Assembly (NCBI RefSeq): GCF_051014445.1 | Contig: NC_135147.1 | Span: 23,571,979-23,635,978, forward strand | From: Colletes latitarsis | Lineage: Eukaryota > Arthropoda > Insecta > Hymenoptera > Colletidae | Direction: 5' to 3' | DNA: 64,000 bases | Shown here: piece by piece, positions 14,301 to 26,960 of the stretch | Layout of the letters: every line of letters begins with the position of its first letter | Position numbering within the stretch: the first letter of the stretch is position 1 | Position numbers and translations under genes: made by a program | Notes under the pieces: model-generated | Database searches by the model: none | What the model was told of the DNA's origin: nothing | Seen by the model: the letters and a program-made list of their open reading frames with translations, nothing else

Positions 14301-17300
14301 ATATCTTACATCGGTATTGTTACGTATGTAATTGTGTCACGCGACCTCCTGCCAGAGTTGGACCAATTTTATTTGCGATTAACGAATAAAGATTCTAGAT
14401 TCATTCGTAAAGTAACTTCCATTTATTATAAATGAATGTTTCGAAGCGATATTCAGGCGAACCAAGGGGGCTAAATTTAGTTTTAGAATGAACCCAAAAC
14501 TTTTACTCCAGTAAACAACTATGAAGAAGATTTAAGAACGATTTATCATGGAATAAATAATAGAGATTGCTATGTATTTTGCAACGATCAATTCTTAAAA
14601 AGAAGGGATGGTGGTAGACGAGTAGTCGTCGAAATATGCAATATGTCAGTAGGAGAGGGAGGTTTAAGGGATCAGGCTGGACACGTATCGGATGGATTTG
14701 GTTAGGTGGTGTGTTTGTTGGATGGTGGAGTCGCGATGGCGTAAGTGGCAGAAGAGGTGGAGAAGGACGCACCGTTCCGGAAACTGCGCGCGGATGTTTG
14801 CTACGTACGCGTCGTACGAGCAATGGCGGCGTAACCCGCTTCACGTAGAGTGATGAAGGAGCTTCGTGCTCGGGATACCGGTTTCCGGTTCGGTTCCTCG
14901 CCGATAATCTCGATCCTGCCGCACCTGCGTCTCCTTCTCTTTCTCTCTCGTCGTTTCTCTCCGCCGTTCCGCGTGAACCGCGTAAAAATAACGCGAACCT
15001 CCGGGAAGAAATATGTAAAACACGAAAGCCCAGGCGCGCGCGGCACGTACGCCGTTGCATTTCTCGTTTCCTGTTTCCCTTTTTAACCCCTTTCGAACGA
15101 GAAGGGAAAAATTATGATTTTCGAGGCTCTCTCGGCTCTCGTAACTGAAATTCGATTCGAACGGCGACCATCTTGGAAATTTTCCATCGCCAACTAAGAA
15201 CCATTGCTAATATTATAAACGAAAATATTATTGTGAATTTGTCACTGTGTTTCGTCGGGGATTTATATCGTAAAACTCAAATTGACAGTGAATCGTGTCA
15301 CCTGTCAATATCTCGAAGATATTACACAATTCTGTAGTTCGATAATTCATTTACGAACATTTTTAGCGACAGTTCTTCCCCGTAGATTCTACGTTAAAAT
15401 ATTCTAGATAATTCAGAAACCTCGAATGCGTTATTCTTGGAGTCCCACGATCCGAATAGTCGATCAGTTGCCAATTGTTCGAGCATCTCCACCGTTTAAA
15501 TAATCTCGTTTTCGGGCGGCATCTCTATTATCGATGCTCTTCCCCGTTATGTCAGGCCCGAATGTTCGTCCAGGCGCGTACACAAGGTCGACAGAAACGT
15601 AACGTCGAAGCTGGCGCGTTGCAGGAAGGCCGCATCCGAAGAGCCATTCGGTCGGCGTGTTCCCTCGTGGGCTCTATTAGGAAAGTGTGATGGAGTTTTG
15701 CGAGCGCGATTACACCCAAATGAGAATTACCTCCCTGCCAGTGAGTCTCTCTCTCTCTCTCTATCAACATGGGGTCGAGTGGAGTTCAACCCTTTGGCTG
15801 CCACGCCGTTACGCGTCTCCGCTCGTGTGTGGAATAGGTGTTGGGCGTCGCGTCCTCGGATAATGGTCGACGAAGGGGAACAATGGATAGAAAATTGCTT
15901 TATGCTCCGGTTCTTAATACATCCGGGGCTGAGGGATCCCCTTTTGTAGGAAATTGTGTCACGATGTTCGACGTCAATTTCATTCTCGAAAAATACTGAA
16001 CTGTATGGACCCAATGATTCGGACACTTTAACGAGACAAACTACATTATTTAATATTACTAGAACTATTTAATAAGGAAAGAAATCACAAGCGACTACTC
16101 TCGATTCCTATCTACGTATCTTACTGCAAAATATTTATTTTAAAATGAACCACGTCTAAGAGTATATTAGATTTATGGGTAGCCCGATGCAAATGTTAGC
16201 CTCCGCAATTCTTCCTCCAGGCTCGCCTAATCCCTTTACGACGCTCCACTCTGGCCGTGGATCGAAAAAGGGGGAGGAAACTGGTCATCGACGCCTTCGT
16301 TCCAATCGCCTCCGTCGAATCTCAAAGGCTTTGGCCCGCATATTGGCCGACTCGTATCTCCCGTGAAAGCTCCCCGAGCTTTTGTTGTCTCGCGCCCACG
16401 CACACGCTCGTACGTACGTGGACCATGTGGGACGGCACGTACGCGAAGGGGGAGTGTGGGGGCTCTCTCGCGCGTTATTTAGCGACAATGTGTCGCGCAT
16501 AGAAACTGCCTTAAAGCAGCCAATAAACGCCGTTACGCGGCCGTCCTAGGCCGCCTCTTCCCCCCCACGGCCCTCGGGGGCCAATTTCGTCAGATTTCAG
16601 GAAATTGTTGTTACGTCCAGAAACGGCGTCTGGTGTCGCGCGCTGAATCAACAAACGGGAATCAAGAGTCACGCGCCACCCGATGGCTGACGCATTGGTC
16701 CGACGATCTGACGAACTTTCCTCCTCCTTTCAAACTTCGGAAGTCTTTTACTCGTTTTAACAGAAATTATCGAATGTTCGTCCTCGCAACGCAATAGACT
16801 AGATTCGATGCAGAGATCTGGCTCCCACGCGCCGGCAGTAATTCAGAAACAAGGGCCCCCGACGCCACTAAATTCCGCAGAATCAAAGCTACCCCCCTCG
16901 AAACCGATCGCAATATTTCGCGAAGAAGCCCATGCATCAGGAACGTTCGAATTATCAAAACAGGAAGCTATCGATCTTACGGTGGACGTGCAACGCAGGA
17001 GTCGTGATTCCTTCACCTGGCCAAGATCGGCTGGAAGAGGAGAGGCGAAGGTACCACCCCCAAGGGCCCGGTTCCCCTATTAACTCCCTACGTGCCGAGA
17101 CGGCTAAATGTTCCGTTTTGCGCCCGGAGATAATGAAAATTACAAATAGCCCGGCGCCGTACGTGCGTGCACGTTGGTCCCGAGCCGAATCCCGACGTCG
17201 AAAGTTTCGCCGTCGGGACGCCGCGGCCGGACTTATAGGAAATTGTCGGCCGTTATATTTGTCGGGAGGGGGCGGCCAGGAAGCTGGCCATCGCGCGGAA

Positions 17301-20300
17301 TACATTCCAAGTGCCGATAAGTAGATTGGACCTGGCCACTACGGGGGTGGCTGATTCCGTGAGATTGCTGGGGACCTGGTCGTTCTGTTGTTATCTCGAG
17401 ACAAATGTCTGGGCGTCGTGACGCTCTGGTGTATAGAGACGTTCCACGGAGACCACGGAGTCTTGGGAACTTTGGACCTTCGAGGAATTGCTAATTTTGG
17501 TCGTTCGAGTTAATTAAATGCCCGTCTAATTTTTATCAAACAATTTAACGGAGATCAAATAGGAAAGCTTGAACTGAAACGTGAAATAGTAAGATTCAAA
17601 CGTGGGTAAAAATGGTCCTAATGTATAATCCAATCTACAGAGGTTGTTTAAAAAATAAGAATTGTGTAGCATCAGGTACAAGCTGTTGTTAACCTAACCT
17701 AGACTCGATAATACACAGGGGGTTGCGAAATATGGAGTGCAAGGGTCGTGTTGGAATTTGATAGAACCGTCTGGTCCAGGACTAATAATTTCTTTCTCCG
17801 CGCGAAACGGAGCAACCCCCGGTCTGCCACCTTCAGAGCTGGCGTATCCACCAGGGGGTGGGCTGGAGAGCAATGCATTCGGGGGGGTTAGCAACAGCAA
17901 TAACACGCGCGCGCGTCGGTGAAATTAGTTTTCCAGATAATCATCTCACGGTATTGTGTGCCGCGTCTCGTAGTTTCCGGGCACGGATGCGGGGGTGGAC
18001 GACGAAGGTGGAGTCGACGGGGCAGCTGTTTGGCGAACGCGGCTTAAAATATAAACGCGGATTAATGCGGAGTTACGAGCCCTGGCTCGATAAGGAAGGC
18101 AATTTTCGCACACCGTCCCGCGGATCTGCTTTTTCTCGTTTCCCGTCCGCTTCCAACCCGCTTTCTTTCCGTGTCTTTTTCGTCGATTCGAGGTTTAGAC
18201 TTTACGCTCGATACAATAATTCGACTCGTAGCGATTACTGTCGTTGGGGGATCTTTGGAAATTGGATTGGCTATTTTACAAATAATACATAAGCAAGAAT
18301 CGTGGCTCGTCTACGTGTCGCTATAAAATACGATTAAATGAATTTCATCCCCGAGCAAAGTTTCGACCGGTATCCGTCCGCGAGACGAGAGTCGGTGCAG
18401 GATTAAAAATCTCGATGGCGCGGCTAACAAACCAAACAATACAATTTTAATCAAACCCGGGGATGACGTTTCGTCGCGACGGGGGTGGAAACGCGTCGTT
18501 CTCGCGCGAATCAAATAATCGTCAATTCGTCCCCAGTCGACGTTGCATTCTTCCACGGGAGGCAAGGATAAAAGACAGGAAGCATGACGTCCTTCGTGCA
18601 TCGACCCTCGGGTTCGCCCCCCTCTGCGTATTTCGTGGCGTTCCCGGTGATTAATGTTGCCGAACAAATTGTCTAGAAAAACATGTCGTAGCCGGGGCAT
18701 TTCCCGCGCGTGCAGTGCACCCTTTATCTGCCCGGGCCCGAGCCACCCTTATTTCCCTCGAGCGTGGAGGAAGCACACACCACTTGCCACCCCCGTTTCT
18801 CCTCTTTCTGACGCGCCACCCCGTGCACACGGGGCCCGTGTATACATGCCTGCATACATACATTACGCAGATGATATCCGAGTAATCCGATTTACTTCGA
18901 CTTCGCTATCAACGTTAGAGACCCCCGCCCCGTTTCGGGTAATTATACACCAGCCGTGCAACCCCCGGCCCGCAGGCTCGACTGACGCTTAACGAGAGAT
19001 TAGATGATCCGATTTCATCGCCAGCGACGATCGATTGACTTTAGACGGACGCTGCGAACGCGTTTCGAGAGCCAATATTTAAAATTCTAAACGGAGGATA
19101 GGAGTGATTTATTCCTCAAGTTTAAAATTTGTAATTTCTTTTTTTTAAGGCACTATAAAATATTCTGTTATTGTACTTGTGTGTTTGTTAATCTTTGAAG
19201 AACGCGTGCTAATGTTGGACACGAGCCTCCAGTATGTTTCAGATATCACAGAAAGTTCGTTCCGAGTTTATTTCTGGTCTTTTTTGATAAATATAAAGGT
19301 TTTCCATACGAAACACGCGGCACAGTAGTATTTCTGCGCGGCGAGTCACGCGGCTGTTAAGGCGTTAAATTTACGAAGCTAAATGTACCGTCGCTATCTC
19401 GACCAGTAACTTAGATCGGGGGAAAAAAGTTTCCGCGCGCAAGAATATCGGATGTCGCGGGGGTTTTTTCTGCGCGCGCGTCGGGTCCGGAAAACGAGCG
19501 GCAGAAAAATTCCGCGCGTCGGATTCTGAACGTCATCTCGTTAAAGTCACGCACGACATCGGTACATCGTTTGCAAAAACCCCTCGACAAGCCACGGCGT
19601 GTCTGCTCGTTCGCCGTGCTCCTCTCCACTAAATCTTCCCGGTATCTCGCATCTCTCCGCTTCCCACCTGCGAATTACAAATTACCGGAGGACTCGCAGG
19701 ACTGCACCGGTCCCCCGTTTCCCCGCCTCTGCCCCCCGCCCCCCTTTGGCGCCCTTCGAGTCTTTTCGCTGCGAGCGTCGCGAACGTACCGACGTCCTCC
19801 AAGGAAAACTGTTGGAAATTCGTTACTGAGAAAATTGTATGTTCATTCAGCTTTAAATTACGTAGGGAAAGTAGCTTCTCGTTTGCTCGACATATACAAT
19901 GGATTCTATACGAGAAAATAATAACAAAAGTTCATACGAACATTCTCTCTAAGGATGAGAACGGTGGAACTAATAAATTTATGATCAAAGACCAGTATCT
20001 AACATTGTTTGATTATTAAAGTACGTCGTGTGTCAAAATGGGAAGTTTCATGTATACTTTGAGTTGTTTGAAATCTTCATAATCTCTGTATATTCTATTC
20101 GTAAACGATTGAAAGCGCACGATTGCAAGAAGTATAGTAAATTCTGCATGTTTTTTTAACCGAATGGTGTTGAAGATGTTTGGAGTTTGGACGAGTATCG
20201 AGAGTCGCGTTCTCGTTTCGAGAGCGAGAAACGGTGGAGGAAAAAAAAGAAGGAACGCGAGCAGAGGAGAGCAGAGGGCAAAGAGAGTAAAAAAAGGGCG

Positions 20301-23300
20301 GAGGCTGGTAGCAATTTCGTGGTATTATTTACATCGTCCGCGCGGGACGCGGCGGTCACGCTTTATACCTGATCAGCGACACGGTCTGTATAGGCGGAAC
20401 GTACCTGTATACATTTCACCTTTTCGTAGGTAAACGCGCGGGCTGCACGAGCGCGCGGGGCACCGGCCGTCGCATAAAGCCCGGATTTTATTACAAGAGG
20501 ATTCAAATTCCGCGCACACGGCGAGCCCCTACGGCGCGCCGCGGAGAAACGAGAGAAAAGACCGTAGGAATATAAAAAATGCCGCCCCGGACCACGTGAA
20601 TCCTCCCGCGGCGTAAACCCATAAACCACTCGCGTATTCTATTTCTCGCGGATAAAAATTTCGATCCCAACATTCTCTTTTGCCGCTCGTACTTCGCTCA
20701 AAATCTTCCTACGACGCGTCTTTCCGATTAATCGAGGCGAAACTTCCTGCTCTCGCCAGTAGATGGCTACTTTCAACTCGTCTCTCTCGCGAATGCTCGA
20801 GTCTCGCTCCTCGACTGGTCTATTTCTTAGCATCTAAGCTGCCCCGGGCTCCTGTATACACAGTAATTACTAACGTGTATCGTTTCATTAGGAACAATGG
20901 GAAACGATAAACGTTCTTGAAGAAATAATAATGCTTTGGGTAAAAAAATACTCGAAGACTTGTTCCTAAAGTGTTAAAGTGACTCGAGGTTTGAGGTGTG
21001 CGGATGAGTCCGTACAAAGGCAGAAAATTGCACGCAAATTTCGGGGACCGTTTTCCTTGCATCTGCAACGGTGACACCTAAATCTTCGACGATGGAAATC
21101 GTGCCTGGAATGGTAGCCGCGTCGCGAACAGTGAAGCCCCCGTAGGAGGAACCGTCGGGATGAGAAACGCGCGTAGCCCCGGATATGTAACGCTTCCACG
21201 TGGCGGGCGGAGATGTAGGGAAAAGATTTCATGGCGCGGAGATGGTAAACGGGACGCTTTAGGGCCATCCCGAGGACGAGCGGTCAATCTAAACGACCCC
21301 TTATCTGCTCCAACGGGCGAGGCTCTCTCTCTCGGGCCAGACTGTTTATTCCTTCCGTGAAATCTGAATAAAAAGCGGTTACTCCAAGTAAAACACCAGA
21401 GATCGCCGAGATCCGGGAGTAACGGGCCTTTTCCTCGGGCCACCGCGGGGGATGGATGGCCGCTAGCCGCGTTTTTGGAAGACTAAACAACCGCATTTGC
21501 GTCGGGAACGGCGTGCTTAGTGGCGTCGGTGCTTTACTGCCGCCACGTGGCCCTAAAACGAGTGGTACGAGTCAACGTCTGGTCGGACGGAAAGAACCTG
21601 GCCCCGTTCGATTAATTTAAGAATGGACGTGTGAATGTGAATGTTTATTAATTGGTTTAGCTGAGGAATGTTTCCGTGAGTTGTAAGATCTCTCTCATTC
21701 GTATCTCGATACCCATCTACGAGGGATTTACTGAAAATAATTCCTACGTTAATAACTTATCGATCGAATTAAAATAACTATTCTAGTAGGAATAAGACAG
21801 TTTGAGGCTGGAAATCTTCTTTCAACGTGGCTACATCTGCCTTCCATTTGTTTCGATCGATGCAACGCGTTTGACAAAAATGCTTTTCAAACATAGAGGC
21901 TAGAAAATTTCTGCCTCCAGCTCTAGGCACTCACAATTTGCTCGAGGTAAAGAAGGTGTTAAAAATTGCAGAAACTGTCGTATCGTGTGAACTAAATACC
22001 GGATCGCGAATTTAACCATCAGAGATCGTCGCGAAATCATTTTTCGAGTCGCAGGCTTCCTCGAATGAGTCATTTGAGCAGGGATCTTGGCGCGATCGCG
22101 TCGGCATCGATCGCCATAATACGCCCTGGGTCCCCCTCTCGAGAACGTCCTTGTATTTCACCGGGCTGCGGAAAATGAAGTCGGCCTCGACGTTCCCAGG
22201 CGTCTTCCGGACACAGACGCCTCTTTCCAGACGTCGAAAGGCCCGTTAGCGTTCGCGCGAATTTCCAAGGGGGGGCGGAGAGGGATCGTTACTTTCCCGG
22301 TTCGTCGACGCGTTGCGTCTGGTCCCGCGATTCCCTATGGCTAAGGGTGACGGGGGTGGGTTGGTAGGTCGGCAGTTTATAACGGCGTCAGCAGTTGGTA
22401 CATATAGTGGCCCCGGTGCCCGGAGTTTAAGAGACTGTTACAAGCTGACGCCTCCGTCGCTGCCGACGGAGATGGGGTGAAAATCAGGCTATAAGGGGGG
22501 GAGGGTAGACGGTGTGCCTTGGAAGGGGGAGGAAAGTAGACGAAGAGGGTGTTAGGTACGGAGAGAACCGGGTATCAACCCTCGACCCGACGACGAGATG
22601 AGTCTGACCCCGACGACGAGGTAGCCGGTGACAATCGGCCGGAGTACCCACTACCCCATAACGGGGGAGGGTTGCGACAGCTGTGGACCCAATAACTTGC
22701 CCTCGCGAGCCAGAGCTGCTCGCAAGGGGCTCCGAATGGCGGTAACGTCGCTCGATGTCCGTGCACGACTCCATTACGACAACGTTGCGCAGATCTCCGG
22801 GTCCACTCGAATTAGTTGACTAGTCGTAATCGACGCCCCCGCGTTTCTCTTTATTAGCGCGACTCCGTGGCTTTTGCAGACAATGTTTCTTCGAGTCACG
22901 AAAACGTCTTCTCAAATTGTTAGAATATCATGGATCCTAATCTGGGGAGTTAAATGAGCTGTAAAAATAGTTTTGTTTGGAGAAGATCGTTGGGGGAGGT
23001 GATATGTTGGTGTCATAATTTGTACGATACACTAGTTTCTAATTATCTATTTATTCTATTCTTACTATTGTTTACGCGAAATAACAATCCCATAGAGTTC
23101 TTAGCTCCTCCTGCTTATATTGCACCGAGTCAAGCTGTCGAAATGAGCGGTACATTCCTGGGGGAGGGCAAGGCGATGGAAAACCCGCGGAAAAGCCGAC
23201 GGAAGTCGTGAAAATAGTTGGAACCCGAGCTGCATCGGACGTTGAACGTTTTCCAGGGATCCCTTTATTGGCGGGATCGTCGAACCGCCCATCAACATCA

Positions 23301-25320
23301 GCGCGAAACGACGCGCCGGCGCTATCGCGCCTCGGGAACACGATTTAGTGACGACCCCGGCAAAACAATTATATAAATTCCAGAGAGGGGTCGACGCGGG
23401 AGGAGGGGTATGGGGCAGCGTACTCTGCCACGGAGGTAGGAATTTTCCGAAAAACCGTTGCGTCGGGGCCATAGATTAAACGCAGCCGAGCTGCACACGT
23501 CGAGCCGGGGCCACGTCGATGCGACGCAGCCGTGCGGCTGCGGCGGGAGCTATCAGTGACACGTCGCGTGTTAAATCGCTTTGTTGACACACATAACCTG
23601 TCTACGCGTATCCGATACGCGCGATCGCCGCGCAGCTCGCGTCCGTTGCGCTTATACGGACGACCCTCCAGCCACGAGAAAATTCCCCGCGAACCGAGCA
23701 ACGCGTTTTTTTTTATTTTTCCTCGACGCTCCCCACCGGCAGGGTGTCCATTGCAACTCTTTTCTAACGGTCGGGTCCTCGACTCTGTGCCTCGAGAATT
23801 TTTTTCTTTAGGTCTTCATCGACTCGAAAGATTGCAATCGGTTCGCTCTTGTTTGGCCAGCAATCTTGGACCACAAGTTTGCTTGGTATTTATGGGGTTG
23901 AAACTTTCAAGATGGGGGGGGCAAAATATATCTGTAGTTTGCGTAGTGGTTCTGGACTCTCTGAAAACGAAATTTTGGCCTCGTAAAAAATTTCACGGAT
24001 ATTGATCCGACAGCCAACGCGTTAATCCGAACGACGAACGCGAGTGATGTCGGTCCTAAGCCAGAAATGTGACTGTTCCGTCGAGTTCCATGTATCCGTG
24101 TGCTCTGGGACAGCTGGAGCTGTATTTTGCATGTTCAGTAAAATCAGACAAGTGTCGCCAAAAACGTCTAAATTTCCCCGCCGCGATAGGAGTTCTGGTG
24201 GTTGGAAGCAAAAAGGTAAACACGCAGGGAAAAGCTGCAGGCAAGTTTTTCAATATCCGGGCGTCGCGGCTAAACAGATCGTAAAGTATCGATAGAATCG
24301 ACGCCGGGGGTGCAGCGCGGATACAAATTTTCGACGTGGCCGGGCCGGCCGTTCCAACCCCTAAATTCGTGGACGCGCGGGGGCGTCGTTGGCCCGCGAT
24401 TTTGCCAGCACCGCCGTCCGGAAACCCGATTACACGCTGGAAGGATGCTCACGGCCTACAATGCTCATTGAATTTGTCGAACTGGAATTATGTATCGCGG
24501 GAGTAGCACGAGGAGAACGGAGGGAGAACCGAAATGTGGTGTGTGGTGGGAGGAGGAGGGGGGCACGGAAGATTCGGGGTCCCGGCGTGGCGAGCCGATC
24601 GAATACATTACAATGAGATCGCGATCGAAAACCGGCCGGAAAGGGACGAGAAACAACCTGGAACGAGGGAGAAGAGGATCGTTGAAAGAGAAAAATAAAG
24701 AGGAGGAACGGGCGCGCGAATCGTGCATTATATTCGGATAAAATGATTTTATCGATCGTAAATGCAACGATGGCCATCGCTGGCTTATGAGCGTCTGGAT
24801 TTATAACCCCGACCGTGTCCTCGGCGTTGGGTTCGCGCGGAGAGAGTCCTGCAACAAAATCGTCCTCGAAAGACGATTCGGAACGCGGCGTAAAAACTCG
24901 ACGCGGAAGCGTCCCTTTATGACTCCATCGCTCGGGGGGAATCGAATCGTTTCTTCTGTCCTTGTCGATGCTGATGAGGCGAAGAATTTAAGAGGAAAGA
25001 CGTCTTCCTGGGTATATTAGGTTTCTCTGTACCTTGTTAACACATTACCGACCGGTAAACGAGTATTCTCGTTTTACGACAAGCGTGTGCTTTCTAGTAA
25101 TTTTAACGCAGGAAAAAAATTTAATATCCGCATGTAAGTCCTGAAAATTTCAATGATATATATTAATTACACAGACGTTTATCACATTTTTAGTACACAC
25201 ATGTTGAAGGAATTCTGTGTCATTAAAATCACCGTATGGGAAAGTTTTAATAAAAATGACCCGTCGTTAATGTGTTGACACTTTGACTGCCAGGTTAGAA
25301 CTTTAAAATTTTATACTAGA
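11346..25320 (+). other. hth: hth intron, no gene seen
   Basis: Continuous intron sequence with strong swings in base composition. It contains a short (TC)n tract near 15745-15765, poly-purine blocks, and AT-rich intervals at 13260-13500, 14240-14640, 15170-15460 and 21640-22000. The longest frames (13567-14109 minus and 14503-15060 minus, about 180 codons each) are arginine, proline and serine-rich, as expected from CpG-rich sequence read out of frame, and match nothing I recognise. A possible conserved regulatory block at 12680-12760 is listed separately. Confidence 0.65.
12680..12765. promoter_or_regulatory. Candidate intronic regulatory block (E-box plus ATTA-type sites)
   Basis: This block contains CCAATTAAGCGG, an E-box CAGCTG, AAAATTAATGG and GTAATTGGGC within about 80 bp, bounded by GC-rich or purine-rich sequence. 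Several homeodomain-type TAAT/ATTA cores next to an E-box in a TALE-gene intron are compatible with an enhancer fragment. This rests on motif density alone; conservation cannot be assessed from one sequence. Confidence 0.2.
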
Positions 25321-25332
25321 CTACGTATTAGC

Positions 25333-25602
25333 ATTTCAACTTGGGAATTGATATGGATGACAATCAAAGAGTTAAATAAAACAAGGAGTAATCTAACATT
25401 GTACACACTTTATACATGTTTCTAGGAAATAGATAAAGGAGTGAAACCTAAATAGAAGTTTGTTACATTACTATAGATCCTTGAAAATGTTCAATAAAAT
25501 TATTTCAACTTGAGAATTGATAAGAATAACAGTCAAAGAGTTAGATAAAACGAGGAACAATCGAACATTGTGTAGACTTCAGCCGAATCAGTTGAGTTTG
25601 TG
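25333..25602. repeat. Two-copy tandem duplication, ~169-bp spacing
   Basis: The segment starting ATTTCAACTTGGGAATTGAT at 25333 recurs at 25502 as ATTTCAACTTGAGAATTGAT. Both are followed by near-identical text including CAAAGAGTTA, ATAAAAC and AACATTGT. The repeated core is about 75 bp with roughly 10-15% divergence, and the remainder of the spacing is less similar. Nothing suggests coding. Confidence 0.7.
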
Positions 25603-26644
25603 ATTAAGAATCGATCTACAGAGGTGGCTACAACTTGCATACACTATCTTTGCATATCCTGTGCCCAGTATTGAACACACGTACCAAAACAGGCTGCGTA
25701 AAATTGTCACGGTAGATCTTGACCCGGATCATCGGATTGAAGATCGCAAGACAGGCGAGCGACACGTTTGCGCTGGGTGTATCGTCCCGATCCCCGATTC
25801 GATTCGTTCTGTAATGGGCAATGATCACGGGGACGGCTCTTCGATCCTCGCTAATGCGAAAGCTCGCCGTTCGCGTCGCATTAGCCCGCGGTTCTCTCTA
25901 CACTGGCGAAATTGATTACCAATACCGACGCGCGCGGTTCCCTGACTCGCGCGTTTCCCGTGTACGTGCAGTAATGATGTTTTGATGCGGGGACCCCGGT
26001 GCACCGCGCGTATCGACTGCAGTTAACTAATGGAAGCTCTTCGATAATTGCGAGCGCCGACGGAGAGTAAATGTTGCCAGCGCGACAGTAATCATCGTTA
26101 CTGGTGTTTCTGGCCGCGCGGGAAACGAGCACCACCGACTCGCGATCGCTGGATCGAATCACGGACGCTCGTGGATCGTATTTTTCCTTTTCACGAGAGT
26201 CCATGTACTATTCGTTGCTCGATAAAAAGCAAAATTTTTAATACGAACAGTTCGAAATGCATCCAGTCGACGAGTATTCGAGTTCCTTTTGAGCTTCTCG
26301 ATACACAGTCGACGCGAAGCATCTCCGAAACTGTATAAATCGAATCCACGCGGCGTATAAGCAAATTCAAGCATTATTCATGTATGCGCTCCGGTAGCGC
26401 ACTAAATTTCGTCACGGCGCCGGAAGGTCATGCGGGAGACACCCTCTCGTAACTCCGGCTTTTATGCCTTTTTTTCGCGGCAGAAGCGTGTCATATGTTC
26501 TTGCCTCCCCCTCTGGCCATAAAAAGTAACGACGAGCTTCGAACCCGGCCGCCCGAGCATCAGCGATTTGTCAATCGAGCCTGAACGTTTCCGGTCCTGT
26601 CCTCTCGAGCGACACCGTGACCGCGGTAAGTGGGGTTAATACGC

Positions 26645-26960
26645 CACGATCCACTGCAAATCTTCCAAATAATCAAGATAAAAATTTGCAGAACCGTGCA
26701 GGATGCTTCCAGAGGCGAAAAGCCCACCATTTTGCCATTTCGAGGCTTCAGAAACTAAACTGAAAAAAATATCCGAACGATTCACACGTGATAATAACGC
26801 TGAGTGCATATATAAGTTAGATTTTTTTTATTTTATTTAACACGTCATCCACTGCAAATCTTTCACTGGTCCACCATTTCCATCATCAAACTAAACTGAA
26901 AGAAATATCCCAACGATTAGATTCTTTTTATTTCCGCAAACATGGTGGCTCCAGAAAGAG
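26645..26960. repeat. Diverged two-copy duplication, ~198-bp spacing
   Basis: ATCCACTGCAAATCTT begins at 26649 and again at 26847. Further shared blocks follow in the same order: a CCACCATTT(TG)CCAT block, AAACTAAACTGAAA, and AATATCC(G/C)AACGATT. The second copy is shorter because it lacks the middle of the first. It is an old tandem duplication in intronic sequence. Confidence 0.6.

Noticed and set aside
14503..15060. 185-codon minus-strand open frame
   Set aside because: It is rich in Arg, Pro, Ser and Leu from a CpG-rich block, overlaps several other frames on both strands, and has no motifs.
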